From: Pachypanchax playfairii
Lineage: Eukaryota; Chordata; Actinopteri; Cyprinodontiformes; Aplocheilidae
NCBI GenBank assembly: GCA_006937955.1
Contig: SSNP01000010.1
Location: 394,903 to 458,902 of the forward strand
DNA length: 64,000 bases
Direction of reading: 5' to 3'
Positions 47,134-58,586 of this stretch are shown in pieces (positions within the stretch are counted from its first letter, which is position 1; each line of letters starts with the position of its first letter). Made by a program: the position numbers and the translations under genes. The notes beneath the pieces were generated by a model. That model worked only from the letters and a program-made list of their open reading frames with translations, was not told where the DNA came from and did not search any database.

Positions 47134-48575
47134 ATTATGAAAGGTTAAAGATTGTTCTCAGTGGGCTGTGATGCGTGTGAGTCATTAATATTGCAGATGT
47201 TGTTGTTTTATCTTACAAAATTAAAGTTACTCAGAGTAGCTTTTGAACAGTTACTTGAATAAATCCATTATGGTAATTTTAGCTGTGGAATAAATGCTGA
47301 AAAATACTGTGGCTATGTTAAATGAAGACTTCACACTTTCAGAGTTTTCTTATTGCCCAAGGGGTCCATCAGCTCCCACAGATGTGTAAGCTCTCCAGCA
47401 TTCCCCTTCCTGCTGCAACATGACGGGTTCTAGATGGGACTAAACAATGTTAGTTCTCTCTGATTCTATGTTTGATGATTTGACATGCCTTCAGCTGTGT
47501 GCTGTGAGCCTCCGGGGTTAGCATTACTCAGTTCAAAATAACATGGATAACTTGGAAAATCACTTTAGTCAAGGACCACAGGTAACACAGCCCAGCAGTC
47601 TATTGAGTTATTTGTAGATTATCACTGTGTGAAGCACCTGTTAGCACTTGATGGCAGAATCCAAACCTTCATTCCTGTAAAGCCTTGTAATGTGCATATA
47701 TATATATATATATATTTAGCAGTGGGTCATGCTGAAAGCTTAGGTTTTCATTGGGGTGGGGAAGTGACTGAAGGCATTAACTCACAGTGAATATTTAATT
47801 AAATGTCTCTTGGTCAGTGTCAGTAAAGGCTGTGTTTTTGTTACATTTTGCCAGTGCATTGTTTTTTGGTATTTCAGGACAGTGTGATTTTTGTTTGTTT
47901 TTTGTTTCCTCTGTGATGTTGTCAGCACAAATAGAAAGCTTGATTAAAAATTGTGTTGGGTGAATACTATAGTCCTCTTTATAATAAAGGGTAATAGAAT
48001 TTAAGAAAAAAGTAAAACTGTCATTTCAAAAGTGTGTTACTTCAGCAGGTTTTATCCGACATTACTAGATTATTTCTAATACTCACTCACTATGACAAAA
48101 GTTGACAACATTTTTTTTTGTTATTTTTGATCAAATATTCACTCTATCATCTCTTGATTAATGTATTTTTCAAGCTAATAAAGTTAAATTAATTAAAGTT
48201 TAAAAGATTAAAATTATTTCAATTGACATTTAGGTTCAGAGACAGGTTTAGGTTTAGATTCAAAATTTAGATTCTACAGTTTCATGAATATTTTATATTT
48301 GCATATATATTTTTATCCTTTGTGATGTTTGTTTTTAATTGCACCATGAATGCACAACCAAGAATAGAGGGTAAAAGTCACAGTCTTGAATAATGAAATG
48401 TGCAATGGAAAAGGAACTCCATCTATTGGGAAACTGCAACACAAGTCTGGAACCTTGGTGATAGAGACAGATCACTTAGCTGACACAATAAGTGGATTGA
48501 TCCTCTGAATGAGAAGTGAGCTCCCTAGCCTCCTGCTAGGCTATGGTAGCCAGCTCCTCCAAGCCTCCATAGAAC

Positions 48576-48578
<3 letters not shown>
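47134..48578. other. No gene recognised; (AT)n at 47696-47715
   Basis: AT-rich sequence with one AT microsatellite and no feature I can name. Confidence 0.5.

Positions 48579-48627
<49 letters not shown>
48579..48627. repeat. Compound microsatellite (TG)n(TA)n
   Basis: TG units to 48610 followed by AT units to 48627, directly abutting the truncated hAT MITE on its right. Confidence 0.95.
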
Positions 48628-48628
48628 C

Positions 48629-48794
48629 GCAGTTTATTTTATAAATTTATAGTAACGCACTGCATTTTAGGTTCACTACCAATAACTGTGTCATCATAAC
48701 AATGGAAATTGTAATTAATTAAATTATCCCGATACTGAAAATCCAGCCACGCTGCATAACGCCGTTACTTTAAACAGCGTTATTCCAAACACTG
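48629..48794 (-). mobile_element. hAT-type MITE, truncated reversed copy
   Basis: Read on the minus strand from 48794 it starts CAGTGTTTGGAATAACG and follows the left part of the element at 46624-47133 (shared 'ggattttcagta' and 'ttaattaca' blocks). The other end is lost at the microsatellite. Confidence 0.75.
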
Positions 48795-49950
48795 CACAGG
48801 ACCCGGGGAAGATAAGTGTACACAGAAAGGTATTAGGTAGGAAAAGGAAAAGAAAGGCAAGTACATTGTGTAGGTATGAGTCTGTGTTTCTATCTTCAGT
48901 AACAAGCTTGAAACCTGAGTTGTGCAATAAGCAGTTAATGGCTACAAGTAAGAACTTTTGGGATGTCACAAGGGGTAACATCACTGATGTCATACATGAG
49001 GAATCCAACTAGATGAATCCAATTCAGTATCCAAAATCCAATCCATCCACCAATCCAGAGTTTGTCACGTTATTAAAAGGTTTGTATGTTGTACCCAAAT
49101 GCAGTGAGGAGGACAACAAAAACTAAAGTGCAACTAAAAGTTTTAATAAGAAACACCAAAATGCTGACGGGTGGCAAAACAAACTTACAGTGGGATGAGG
49201 AACTGAAGACCAGGGTAAATCACGGATGACAGAAGAACAAAAATAATCCAATGGGGAAAATATAATCCAGACACAGAGACAAGGGGAGACGGTCGTGTGG
49301 AAACTGACAATAGGAACCCGTAACAGAAGAGTCGGGGACACGACAGGCTAGGAACAGGACTATGACACACACGACATGCGCCAACAAACCGACACGGAGT
49401 GACAAAAACTGGCTGATTAAATAGTCAACAAACCAATCACTGAAACAAGAAACACCTGAACGGAAAAACACTAGACTGAAGACTGAACTGACAAGATACT
49501 GAATGACACATGAGGAGAACAGGAATTACAGACATAACCAAAATAAAAGCAAAACAGGAAACTAGTTCAAGAGAAAATAAAAGCTGAACCTAACAGCTGG
49601 GGATAAATCAAAACACTAGATACACATAGAAACATGAGGAACAAGGTGAAAGCACAACTTCACAAATCTCCATAATAATAATAAATAAACAAACCAAAAA
49701 CCCCAGAACCTGACCGAGTTCAAAACTTCTTAAGCAGATACTTTCACTCACAGACCGACAGGGGGTACAGACAGGTGGGGCATTGAGAAATCCAGTTTGA
49801 TTCTTTTTCCAGCTGATTCAATGTGCAGAGATTTCCAAAGAGGACTGAGGCTGAAGACAAAGTCAGGGAAGATGCAAGGTAAGTCATCCACTAGGAGACA
49901 ACTTGTTAAATACTAAAAGAATTTACTGGCAATTACTGAGAGTTCTACCA
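48795..49950 (-). repeat. LTR-like dispersed repeat, copy C, interrupted by a solo LTR and abutted by a MITE
   Basis: 48800-49057 and 49721-49950 are collinear with copy B (24530-25135), with matching blocks 'gagtctgt', 'aagcagtta', 'caatccagag', then 'agatactttcactcacagac' and 'aagtcatccacta'. The 653-bp insert at 49063-49715 separates them. The right end runs into the TTAA MITE at 49961, which also interrupts it. Confidence 0.65.
49063..49715 (-). repeat. Solo LTR (653 bp) with GAGTT duplication
   Basis: GAGTT flanks it (49058-49062, 49716-49720). The ends are TGTCACG...CCTGACC, one base away from the TG...CA rule (final A to C). ATTAAA on the minus strand (49147-49142) lies about 80 bp from the LTR's 3' end, as in the gypsy LTRs at 36803 and 42153, and a TATTTAA is present on the minus strand near 49420. 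Family differs from both of those but the architecture is the same. Confidence 0.75.
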
Positions 49951-49960
49951 CTGCTTTTAA

Positions 49961-50505
49961 AGAGGCCATTCCATTAAAAAAGGTTTTTTCTGAGGTTTCT
50001 GTTGAATATTTTAGCTCCACAGCTGTCCTTACCTTCATACTGGGTGTTAAATCAGCCCAACAACTTTTCTTTCAGTTTTAATATCTCAAACTACGTTCGA
50101 ATGGCCTGTATCTGTTTTGTCACAATTTCTTTGCTCATCAATATTCGGCAACTCCCGCAGTTGAAACCACGCCTAGCATTCTGCTGGCTAAAAGCTGTTA
50201 GCATAAGATGTAACAAACCGGAAGACAGTACGTGAGCTGTTGCCATGCGCAGCGGGGCAGGAAACAGTATACCTTGCTCTCATAGGCTAGTTTGTTAGCC
50301 AATCAGAGTCCAGCAAATTCAAAATAATGAATATGAACGAGCTGCTTACGAAGCCTGACAGAACAAGCCAAATTTTGACACAGAGAGATTGAAAGGTCTG
50401 TTGATCTGTGTTTACTAACATTTTTTAGACATAAAATGTTTCATATTACACGTTAATACTTAAAAAATAACCACAAAGTCATGAAATTTGTGTCAAATGG
50501 CCTCT
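49961..50505. mobile_element. TTAA-type MITE, family T1 copy 2
   Basis: Inverted ends agaggccattcca / agaggccatttga, flanked by TTAA (49957-49960, 50506-50509). It aligns end to end with 43640-44192. It inserted into the edge of LTR-like copy C. Confidence 0.85.
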
Positions 50506-50588
50506 TTAAATACATGTACTGTATGTCCTTTTTTATCAGATGTGCATGGAGCAATGGGCTGCTTGTGCTTGTATGAGTTTTTGTCTCT

Positions 50589-52651
50589 GTTACCCCTTCC
50601 ATACATTGGCCGAATGGTGTCGGGTTAGGGTCGGGTCGGATAGCGTGGTGTCAGTCTAGTTTTGTTCACACACTCGTCTCTGGAACGCAGCTGTGGGTGT
50701 GAGCAATGCGCACGTTGGTGGGGGCATGGGCTGTTTTGTTTAACTTAGCAATGACGGAGGTCTGTGACGCAATTCTTAAGCGACACAAGACTGGTAAACA
50801 CGCCACACCGGCACATTATGCAGAAGATGAGGGTGGGAAAGCTAATCCTAAATCTCTGATGCTGCACCTGTCTGACCATTTAGTCTAAAAATAAAGTTTT
50901 GATGTTTCTGATATTGTTTCTGTCTTGTCGTCTTCATTACTAAAACGTTTAAACTAGTTACAACCAAAGCACGTTTATTCTGAAAACATGCTCGTAAATT
51001 CTTCTCCAAATAAAAACATGCTGCTGGGATTTTACTTACACAAACCCCATGTAGCCTCCACATATTTCTTTTAATAAGGCTGAATGGAGCTGTTATATTG
51101 TAGAGTAAAAAACACATTTTTTTTTTCTTTAGACGTGCTTCCTTCAATTACAGTGAACAGGAAGCTTTGCTGGCTTCATATTAAAAGCAGTCATATTTGT
51201 GTTCAAATAAAAGTGACAAAATAACAAAAGATTCTTAAATATGGCATCACTTACAAGTTTAGTGATATAACCAGTTATTAAAGAGAAGAAAAACTGATAC
51301 ACTTGTTTTATTTCTGCAAACTCTATTGCACACTTTTTATTTTATTTATCCACACAGAGCTAGCTCATCTGCACACTAGCTACGTTTATATGGGCACATT
51401 TAATCGGAATAAACGCCCAATCGGATAAAAAAGACGTCATGTAAACATGTCAATCAGATTGTTTTGATCCGATGCAGCCTGATCCGAAAGAAATTTACTT
51501 CCGATCGAGAGGGGTGGTTTTGTCCGATCTTCATTTGGATAGACGTGCATGTATACACCCATTCGGAAAGAAAGGGTGAAAAGAGCCCACTGCGCATGCG
51601 TACAACTTCAGCGTGACGTCTTTCTGCTTTCGCAGACCCAAGTAGAAAACATAGCGGGAAGTAAACAGAAGTGGTCTGCTGGTGCAGTCATCCTGTCATC
51701 CTGCTCTCCTCTCCTGTGGCGGAGGAGCAGTAGCAATATGTATTCAGCCTCTAGCTTGGTTAATGCGACCAGTAAAAACCCAAACATAACGGTAATCACC
51801 CGCAGAAGGTCCATATTGGGGAAAATGTGAGTCAGATCGAGCACACGATGGGGCGGGAAAGACGTGCAGAAAGGACGGAGTTTGTTTACTTTTTTTTCTT
51901 CCCCCGGAAAGACAACTCGCTGTGCGCATGCTCAACTCATTTAACCTGATTGAGTGCTTGGTGCATGTGTACTCATGGCATGATCAGATCATTTCAGTTA
52001 GTGTCCATGTAAACAGGGATTTGGGAATTCAGATCGACCAAGATTTTAATCAGATTAGGGAAATTTGGCGCATGTAAACGTAGCTACTGTCAGTTCACTA
52101 CAGGAGTTTTTTGTGAGTTGCTTCAAAGTGTTTAAAGAGCTTAAAATGAATCACAACTCACCCTTACAACTGCCATGTCCTCTCCAAACACTCTCATTTC
52201 CCTATAAAAAACATCCATTTCCTGGAACCACTTCCATCACTTGTGGTCGGCTCGCTCTGTACTCACATTTGACTTTTTTCACCTTGTCAGAGCACTACTT
52301 TTTGTAGTCGTCATATTAAAAATCATGTCAATAAATAATAATAACATGCGTTGCAGGAGACGTGTTAAATCCCATAGGCGCGATTTTGTGTCATCACATC
52401 ACGTGCACACTGCCAGGCCAATCGGTGGTTATCACTACGTAGGTAGGCTCGTGACTGGCATTAGTTTACTGGACCAATCAGTTCATAGGTAGGCGTGGTG
52501 AATAGGCATTGGGTTGGTTTGGCCCTGGTCGGACCACACAGCTAGCAGTTCCAAAAAAGGTGCCTGTTAGGGCAGGATTTGGTAGGGTCCACCAACATGA
52601 AAAGGAACGGGTCCGTACCGACACCATTCGGCCCATGTGTGAAAGCAGCAT
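50589..52651 (+). mobile_element. Large TIR element hosting a second TIR element
   Basis: The left end carries 'cattggccgaatggtgtcgg' and the reverse complement of the right end carries 'catgggccgaatggtgtcgg', inside imperfect inverted repeats of about 38 bp. I could not find a convincing duplication, so the exact ends (plus or minus a few bases) and superfamily (hAT or Harbinger) are open. A 60-codon frame at 50706-50888 (from an internal ATG: MTEVCDAILKRHKTG) may be a transposase exon scrap. The element is split by 51379-52087. Confidence 0.55.
51379..52087 (+). mobile_element. TIR element nested in the larger TIR element
   Basis: The left end gctacgtttatatgggca and the reverse complement of the right end gctacgtttacatgcgcc are inverted repeats, with TA outside each end. 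Internally 'aatcggaat', 'catgtaaac' and 'gatcag/ctgatc'-like words recur in inverted pairs. Open frames such as 51549-51830 show no transposase motif. Superfamily is uncertain; TA would fit Tc1/mariner or ISL2EU-type elements. Confidence 0.6.
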
Positions 52652-52694
52652 ATGTAGCCCTATGATAGGCCAATGACCTTTCCATGGAGTGCTT

Positions 52695-52742
52695 TGCATG
52701 TTGCCCAATCACCACCGGACAGTGGTGATTGGGCAACATGCA
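52695..52742. repeat. Perfect 20-bp hairpin
   Basis: tgcatgttgcccaatcacca at 52695-52714 and its exact reverse complement at 52723-52742, with an 8-nt loop. It lies just outside the larger TIR element. Function unknown. Confidence 0.9.
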
Positions 52743-52763
52743 GAGCACATGTGAATCTTTTAG

Positions 52764-52829
52764 TTTATGGGGTGTCCAGCCCCCATAAACCTGGACAGGA
52801 TCTGGATGGATGGATGGATGGATGGATTG
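52764..52829 (+). repeat. SINE-like 3' tail with (TGGA)n
   Basis: 'gtccagcccccataaacctg' followed by 'gacagga' and six or seven GGAT units has the form of the 3' end of fish SINEs of the type at 8411. The head is not present. Confidence 0.5.
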
Positions 52830-53568
52830 AATAATAAGCAGTGGTTAGTGCTGATTTCTTGAGATAAGATGTTTTCCTATTCTCCACATGCATGCAAGGG
52901 GTTTCATATTTACTGTATCTCTTCCCAGAGTCCAAAAGTGTACAGGTTAAGTCAGCCTGTCTTTCGTAATTTCTAGTTAACTTTTGGTGTGTGTCTGTGT
53001 TGCCCTGACCATGTAAAAGTTATTCGAACATTTTTTTTCAACATCAGTGGTTCATCACAATTCGTTGTTCTTTTTATGCTGGGCCTGATCATTAAGGAAA
53101 TGTAATTTAATGTTCCACATATTAATCATAGATTAGCTACGATTTGCCATTGAACTATGGTGATTTTAATGGAAACTTACAGGTTGCCAACATGTGCAGG
53201 CATTAGGTTAGAGTGGTAATATTATCCTCACAGTGGCTGGGCACTCTGCTAGTTACAGGGTTCATTAAAGTGTAAAACAAGAGACATTAATCTCTTGTTT
53301 TATAATGAAACACAAGGTCTGTAATTTTCTGTACCTGAGGTCATTCTAATTGAATAGTGTACGTAGGGACTCTGTGTGTACACATTGTATATTATTGGTT
53401 AAAAATCACGTTACTGTATATCATGCTGTCTTCTGTTCACTGTGTATTACTGTCTTTAAGAAATGCAATAGGATATCTATGTTTAGTGTGGAGGGCAATA
53501 GATGCCTTTGAAATTTCATTCTAATGTATTTGTTGTTTTCGTATTTCTGTGTTTATTTCATATTAACT
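52830..53568. other. No gene recognised; small hairpin at 53274-53301
   Basis: An 11-bp inverted repeat (aaaacaagaga / tctcttgtttt) with a 6-nt loop lies at 53274-53301. No other structure is evident. Confidence 0.5.
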
Positions 53569-54622
53569 AGGGTCGGTGTGGTATACCAGTTTGTACTGAA
53601 AACCGGTGTTTATTTTGGTTATAATATGAATATTTCATATACTGCTATACCGGTGAATAGCTAAGACAACATCCGGAACATTGGCAGTTGGAACGTATTT
53701 CTGTGGGGACCAATTTCAGTGCAGAAAGGCAGATGTGAGGCTGAAGAATAGCTTGTTGTGAAGCGAGGAGCTACCTCTATGCAGTATCCCGAAAATTTAC
53801 CAATACCGAAATTTATGACTGTTACAGATGTCATTTTGCATGTGTCGGTAAATTCTGTATTTTTAAAAAAATGAAAAGATGAGTTTTAATTTAGCATGAT
53901 CATGCCCCTTTAAGACCGAGTGAGGTGCTGGGGTTGAGTCACATGACTGTGTATAGTTATGTGACTCCACCCCAGTTGGTAAGGGAGCAGCGCTGCTAAC
54001 GTAGCTGTATTTAGCAAGTGTTTAGACTCTTCTAGGGACTCTCTTTTCAAAATTAAGTGACAAGCGACATATCTAGTGACTTTTTATGGCATTATCAGAT
54101 ACCTTTGTAGACTAACGTGGAATATGTATCTTGTTACCGTGTTCCCTTAGAAGTGGAGCGCTCACAGCATGCTGCTGCAGCTTTGCCCAGCTCAGTGGGA
54201 GCAGATATTAGTCCCGCTGCATCCACGATTTTGATAAATTGCATACACTTGATACCGCTGCAGCTGATCCTACCTGCGCTCCGATGCAAAGACCAAATAT
54301 TTTCTGTCTAAATTAAATGACTGCATACTATCACTAAATTGCCGATTTCCTTCACAGCCCCAGTCACCTCTCACCTGGTCATTGTGGTCACTCCTCTGAG
54401 TCAAAACTGACCTCTTAAGAGATACAGAAAGGAGGTGGGACTAGAGCCCTGAAATAAAAGGCTGGTTGAAGCATATAGAACCCATCACATCTTCAAGCAC
54501 ATTATGTAAGTTAGGCCATTTAATATAGAAAGGGGCAGGGGGGTTAGCGCCTATTTATCGTTATCAAGGTGAGCTGCTCAATATATTGCTATATTGATTT
54601 GAGGCCATATCGCCGACCCCTA
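53569..54622. mobile_element. Probable hAT-like element with GGGTCGG termini
   Basis: The left end tagggtcggtgtggtata and the reverse complement of the right end taggggtcggcgatatgg form an imperfect inverted repeat, and 'accggt/ataccg' words repeat near the left end. No matching 8-bp duplication remains. The frame at 54117-54311 is Ala/Ser-rich with no motif I recognise. Confidence 0.5.
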
Positions 54623-54747
54623 TTTCCAAGGCTAAGGCCTAAACAAATAGTTATCAATGGAAACTGAAATTTCCCGTCTCCTGGATTTCATTTTTGTATA
54701 TTACCATCTAGGATCCCAGGAATTTTAACTCAATAGACCCCTTAGAC

Positions 54748-54960
54748 CAGGGGTGCCCAAAGTCAGGCCTCGAGGGCCACTATCCTGCATGTTTTAGATA
54801 TTTTCCTGCTTCGACACACCTGATTCCTATCTGCAACATCTCAGCAAGTCCAGCAGAAGCCTGTTAACGACCCATTCATCTGCATCAGGTGTGTTGAAGC
54901 AGAGGAACATCTAAAACATGCAGGATAGTGGCCCTCGAGGCCTGGAGTTGGACACCCCTG
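54748..54960. mobile_element. hAT-type hairpin MITE (213 bp), copy 2, perfect duplication
   Basis: CCTTAGAC flanks it exactly (54740-54747, 54961-54968), the 8-bp duplication diagnostic of hAT. The ends are CAGGGGTG...CACCCCTG, with arms of about 75 bp and a 63-bp loop. It is the same length as copy 1 at 19654-19866. Confidence 0.95.
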
Positions 54961-54968
54961 CCTTAGAC

Positions 54969-55832
54969 AATAGGGTATCTTTGCAAGGGGGGAGAAGGGG
55001 TTGTTTTACAACTTCCACAAACTATGAAGTTTTGGATAAACTGGTTATCTACTTTTCTGCAATTCATTTAATAACAAACTTGAGGCATGATACAAAATGA
55101 ATACAACATATTTATTTCACACATCAGTGGCCATCTGTTGATTGTGCTACAACACAGTTTATGCAAAACATATGTTTTTGTACAATGTAGCATTAACTTA
55201 GGCATAATAATAGAAATGGGGAAAATATTAATCAATACACTTAGCTTAAATGATGCCTTTTGTTTATAGATCTCAGTTTTGTTAAAGATCATGATTTCAC
55301 ACAGAAGAAATTGGAGTGACAACAGTACTTTAAATATATATGGGGATTTATTTACACATATTTACTATATTAACAGGTTGTGGAAGGAATGACTGAGTGA
55401 TTGCAAATCAGGTTACTGCAAGATGAGGGAATTAAGGTGTTACGGCACATAACTAAATAAAAAAGAAAATTACTGATTAAGTAATTGTGATTCTGAAAGA
55501 GTGAAAGAGTACTTGATAAAGTGATTACTCTAAGAAAAAAAAGGAATTAAAATGAAAAAAAAAAATGGATCAAAACTAAAAGTAATTATGGGTCTCCTTG
55601 TGGCTCAAAACTATCAAAGCATATCAAATTATGGAAACAACCATTACCACTGCACCTGACCATATTCTGGATTCAGCCAGGTAGAGATGGGCACTAGATT
55701 GGGCTTCGCTCCAGGTGGTTCCTCCCGCAGATGATAACCTTTCAGGTTCCCACTCAGATAGGCGTGTCAGCCTTGGCTCAGCTTGAATCACTGACGGTGG
55801 TTCGGTCGTTCTAGACACTCTAGACACATCGG
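54969..55832. other. No feature recognised
   Basis: AT-rich to about 55620, then a GC-richer patch (55630-55830) without an identifiable frame. Confidence 0.45.
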
Positions 55833-56118
55833 GGCGGCTGTGGCTCAGTGGTTAGAGCAGTTGTCCTCCAACTTGAAGGTTGGTGGATCGATTCCACCGT
55901 CACATGTTGAAGTGTCCTTGGGCAAGACAATGAACCCAATGTTGCCCCCCGATCTGCATATTGGGTTGTGTGAGTGTTAGCCCCTACCCTTTCCTCCCGA
56001 TTTACATATCGGGTTGCGTGAATGGGTAAATGCAAAACCTTGTAGTGTGAAAGCGCTTTGAGTGGTCTGAATGACTAGAAAAGCGCTATACAAATACAGG
56101 ACATTTACCATTTACCAT
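55833..56118 (+). repeat. tRNA-derived SINE, complete
   Basis: It starts ggcggctgtggctcagtggt (A box TGGCTCAGTGG) and has 'ggtggatcgattccacc' as B box about 40 bp on. The body contains 'gtgtccttgggcaagac', and the tail ends 'aaaagcgctatacaaatac' plus an 'atttacc' repeat. Head, body and tail order is that of a widespread percomorph SINE; pol III promoter boxes are only slightly altered. Confidence 0.9.
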
Positions 56119-57332
56119 CTTGTGGTCCAAAGGTTTTAAATGTCCAAAAATGTTTGTCAATCACCAGATTTGTGGCACTGGCACTGGTCTATAAACTTAT
56201 GCTTTGAAGTAATGAGCTCAAAGTTTCAAAATAATTGAAAAATGCTCAATTAAAGTACCAACTAAATAAAATGTAAAAGAAGTAAAATATATATATAAAA
56301 AATGTAGTTGCTAAAAACAAAACACGAGGAGATCGGTCTTCCCCGGGCACTGGCTTTAATGTTGGTTGCTAGTTTAGGCCTTCATCAGTGATGAGGCTTC
56401 TTCCTCCTCTAAGACTGAAATAAACAAAGGAATGCTCAAAAACTCTAAAGTGTCTAATTCTGAATTAAATAAAAAGGTATATCTTTCTCTGATTCTGAAA
56501 CAAAGAACACAAATGATCTAAAAGTTTATCAAACATATATGTGTGACTAAATTAACAAAAGTTGACTTCTGAAGTATTAAATAAATCACTATCATGACCA
56601 CATGGTAGAATATCTGAATTCTCAGTAAATCATAAACTAAAGCATTCTATAGTAAGTGAGACTAAACGTTAATCTTATGAGCGTAAATAAACATTTTAAA
56701 TTCATCAGTCACTTTACTAAGTGATGAGAAAAGGAGAAAAAGATAGTTTAAACGTTTTCAAAGTAAAAATAGATTTCCATCGTGGAGGAGTTAATGTCGG
56801 GAAAAGTCATACCAATTGATTTGTACCAATATCATACATCTGACACCTTTTACTTGTAACTGGATGACAGGAAATGATGACTTGAGAAGTGTTTATGATA
56901 AAATATGATTCTGAACAATTTTTTTTAAGTTTAACCCGTCACACTGAGACCCTTGAAAAGTGTCTTGTCAGCTTTGACACACCTTGTGTTCTGACAGACA
57001 GAGCAATGTAATGTAGCATTGCCACACGTGATGGAAGAAAAGCCACTCTTCTGTTCAACAGGTTAGTTGTATTAGCCAACAAAAACTTTTTCTTGAGACT
57101 GAAAGCCTGCCGCTACTGTACCACCACCGCATCCTCCCGCTCCCTTTTTCTTTTCTCACACGCATGTCCTCCCCATCAAGCATTCATTATTTTACATACA
57201 TCATTGCCGACACCATCATAATGTGCAACAGTAAACAAAACATCAAAACAGGGTTGCTACAGTACAGTACAAAAAACATTTGTGCTTTATCACCTGCAAA
57301 AAAACAGCAGCAAACATTTCTCAGCAGTAAAC
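56119..57332. other. No feature recognised
   Basis: AT-rich. On the minus strand a 'ctgatgaaggcct' phrase at about 56380 resembles words found in some retroelement tails, but nothing else supports an element. Confidence 0.4.
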
Positions 57333-57340
57333 ACACTAAC

Positions 57341-58586
57341 TAGTGGCGTTTTCTCCCAGAAGCCAAGGGAAGCAAGGCCTCCTCATTAATGTTTCGAACA
57401 TCCTGGCTTTTTTGTCCTGAATCCCTTTTAATTACAGAAGATTCTACTTCACCATTCCTACAACGACATAGTTCCAAATAAAACAGCACCCACTTGTGGT
57501 AGATTTGTGGTTACACTCTTTGGACTTGTATTCAATCTAAGTAAGCCAGACAAGGTTGGCATCCCTCGTAGAAAAAAAATGGAACGATCAGCCAATCAGA
57601 TGAGGCTAATATCATGCCACTACCAAAGTTTGATTAGTTAAACTTGTGCTAAGGGAAGCCAGTCGCTTGTCTGCATCACCGATCAAATCAGAGAAGTTTG
57701 TCCACATGATTGAATTATAACGTCACAGTTAGCAACACTTGTATGCTTAATGCAAACATGGAGGGCGACGATTTGGAGTTTTTAGTGAAAAATAGTTTCA
57801 TAAAACTACCACTACAGCAGCAACTTCAAATTAAATCTAACGGTAGACCAACACCAAACCTGGATCTTCGTGTGGAGAGGGGGAAAGGAGTTCGGACTTT
57901 CAATGCGGAAAACTACGTTCACACAGACTGGCTAACGGCTAGTGCTAAACTTAAGTGGTTATTTTGCTGGCCCTGCCTTCTGTTTGACAAGGAGTCAGGA
58001 CAGGCTTGTCAACTTAGCCAAAATATCCGTCAACTCTGCTGTTGTGGAAGACCTTAAAGCCAGAGGGAAACTTTATGACAAGGTTAATGACCACTTTTCA
58101 TCCATGAAGGACCCGAGAATGGATTTCCTTTTCAAGTAGGGTGAGTGAAATGTGCATCATTATAAATAATTACTCCCCACACAAGTTTGCTGCCGACTGA
58201 ACTACATATGTATATTGTGTGTAGAAATGCTATTTATTATGCCTGGATTTGATACAAGACCAGCCCCTATATGAGCCAGCTTAACTGTATAAACCACTGT
58301 TCATATCGTCTGCAGATCAGAATGGTTGTGACGTTATAAATTAGAAAATGGATTATAGGGGAATTTTGGGACTCTAATCACAAATTATGCAAACGGAATG
58401 GTGAGGAAAAGGTTGCATGAAATTAGTACTGTAGCATAATTTCAGGAAGTGTCTGGGACTATTAAACAGTAGGCCTATGTGCATTATATATATGAAAAAG
58501 AACATATAAAAAAACTCATATGCGTGTGCACGTGTATACACACCGTGACTGGCTTACTCAGTATTTTTACCCACCACACGCCACTG
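57341..58586 (+). mobile_element. hAT transposon, internally deleted, perfect 8-bp duplication
   Basis: ACACTAAC flanks it exactly (57333-57340 and 58587-58594). The ends tagtggcgttttctccc and (right end reverse complement) cagtggcgtgtggtggg are inverted repeats beginning with the CAGTGGCG form typical of hAT. It keeps the 5' coding part of a TTF/ZMYM-type transposase (57758-58137) and lacks the rest. The gypsy element at 58595 begins at the last base of its right-hand duplication. Confidence 0.9.
57758..58137 (+). pseudogene. TTF-type zinc-finger hAT transposase, N-terminal fragment (ZMYM1-like)
   Basis: ATG at 57758 opens MEGDDLEFLVKNSF, then GRPTPNLDLR, NYVHTDWLTASAK and KWLFCWPCLLF, the TTF-type finger region (W-L-x8-L-F/Y-C-x2-C-LLF) shared by ZMYM1-like proteins and a hAT transposase group. 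The frame is shifted at about 57995-58000, continuing in another frame as VNLAKIS, then EDLKARGKLYDKVNDHF to a stop near 58137. The catalytic core and hATC domain are absent. The upstream ATG at 57710 is in frame but the family normally starts near the acidic 'EGDD' stretch, so 57758 is preferred. Confidence 0.7.

Noticed and set aside
48724..49008. 94-aa minus-strand frame
   Set aside because: Spans the junction between a hAT MITE fragment and the LTR-like repeat; no protein origin.
55833..55905. Possible functional tRNA gene
   Set aside because: The A and B boxes belong to a SINE head: SINE body and tail follow directly and the acceptor stem does not pair.
56312..56400. Possible Penelope-like element tail (minus-strand 'ctgatgaaggcct')
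   Set aside because: Only one short phrase; no RT, GIY-YIG domain or terminal repeats nearby.
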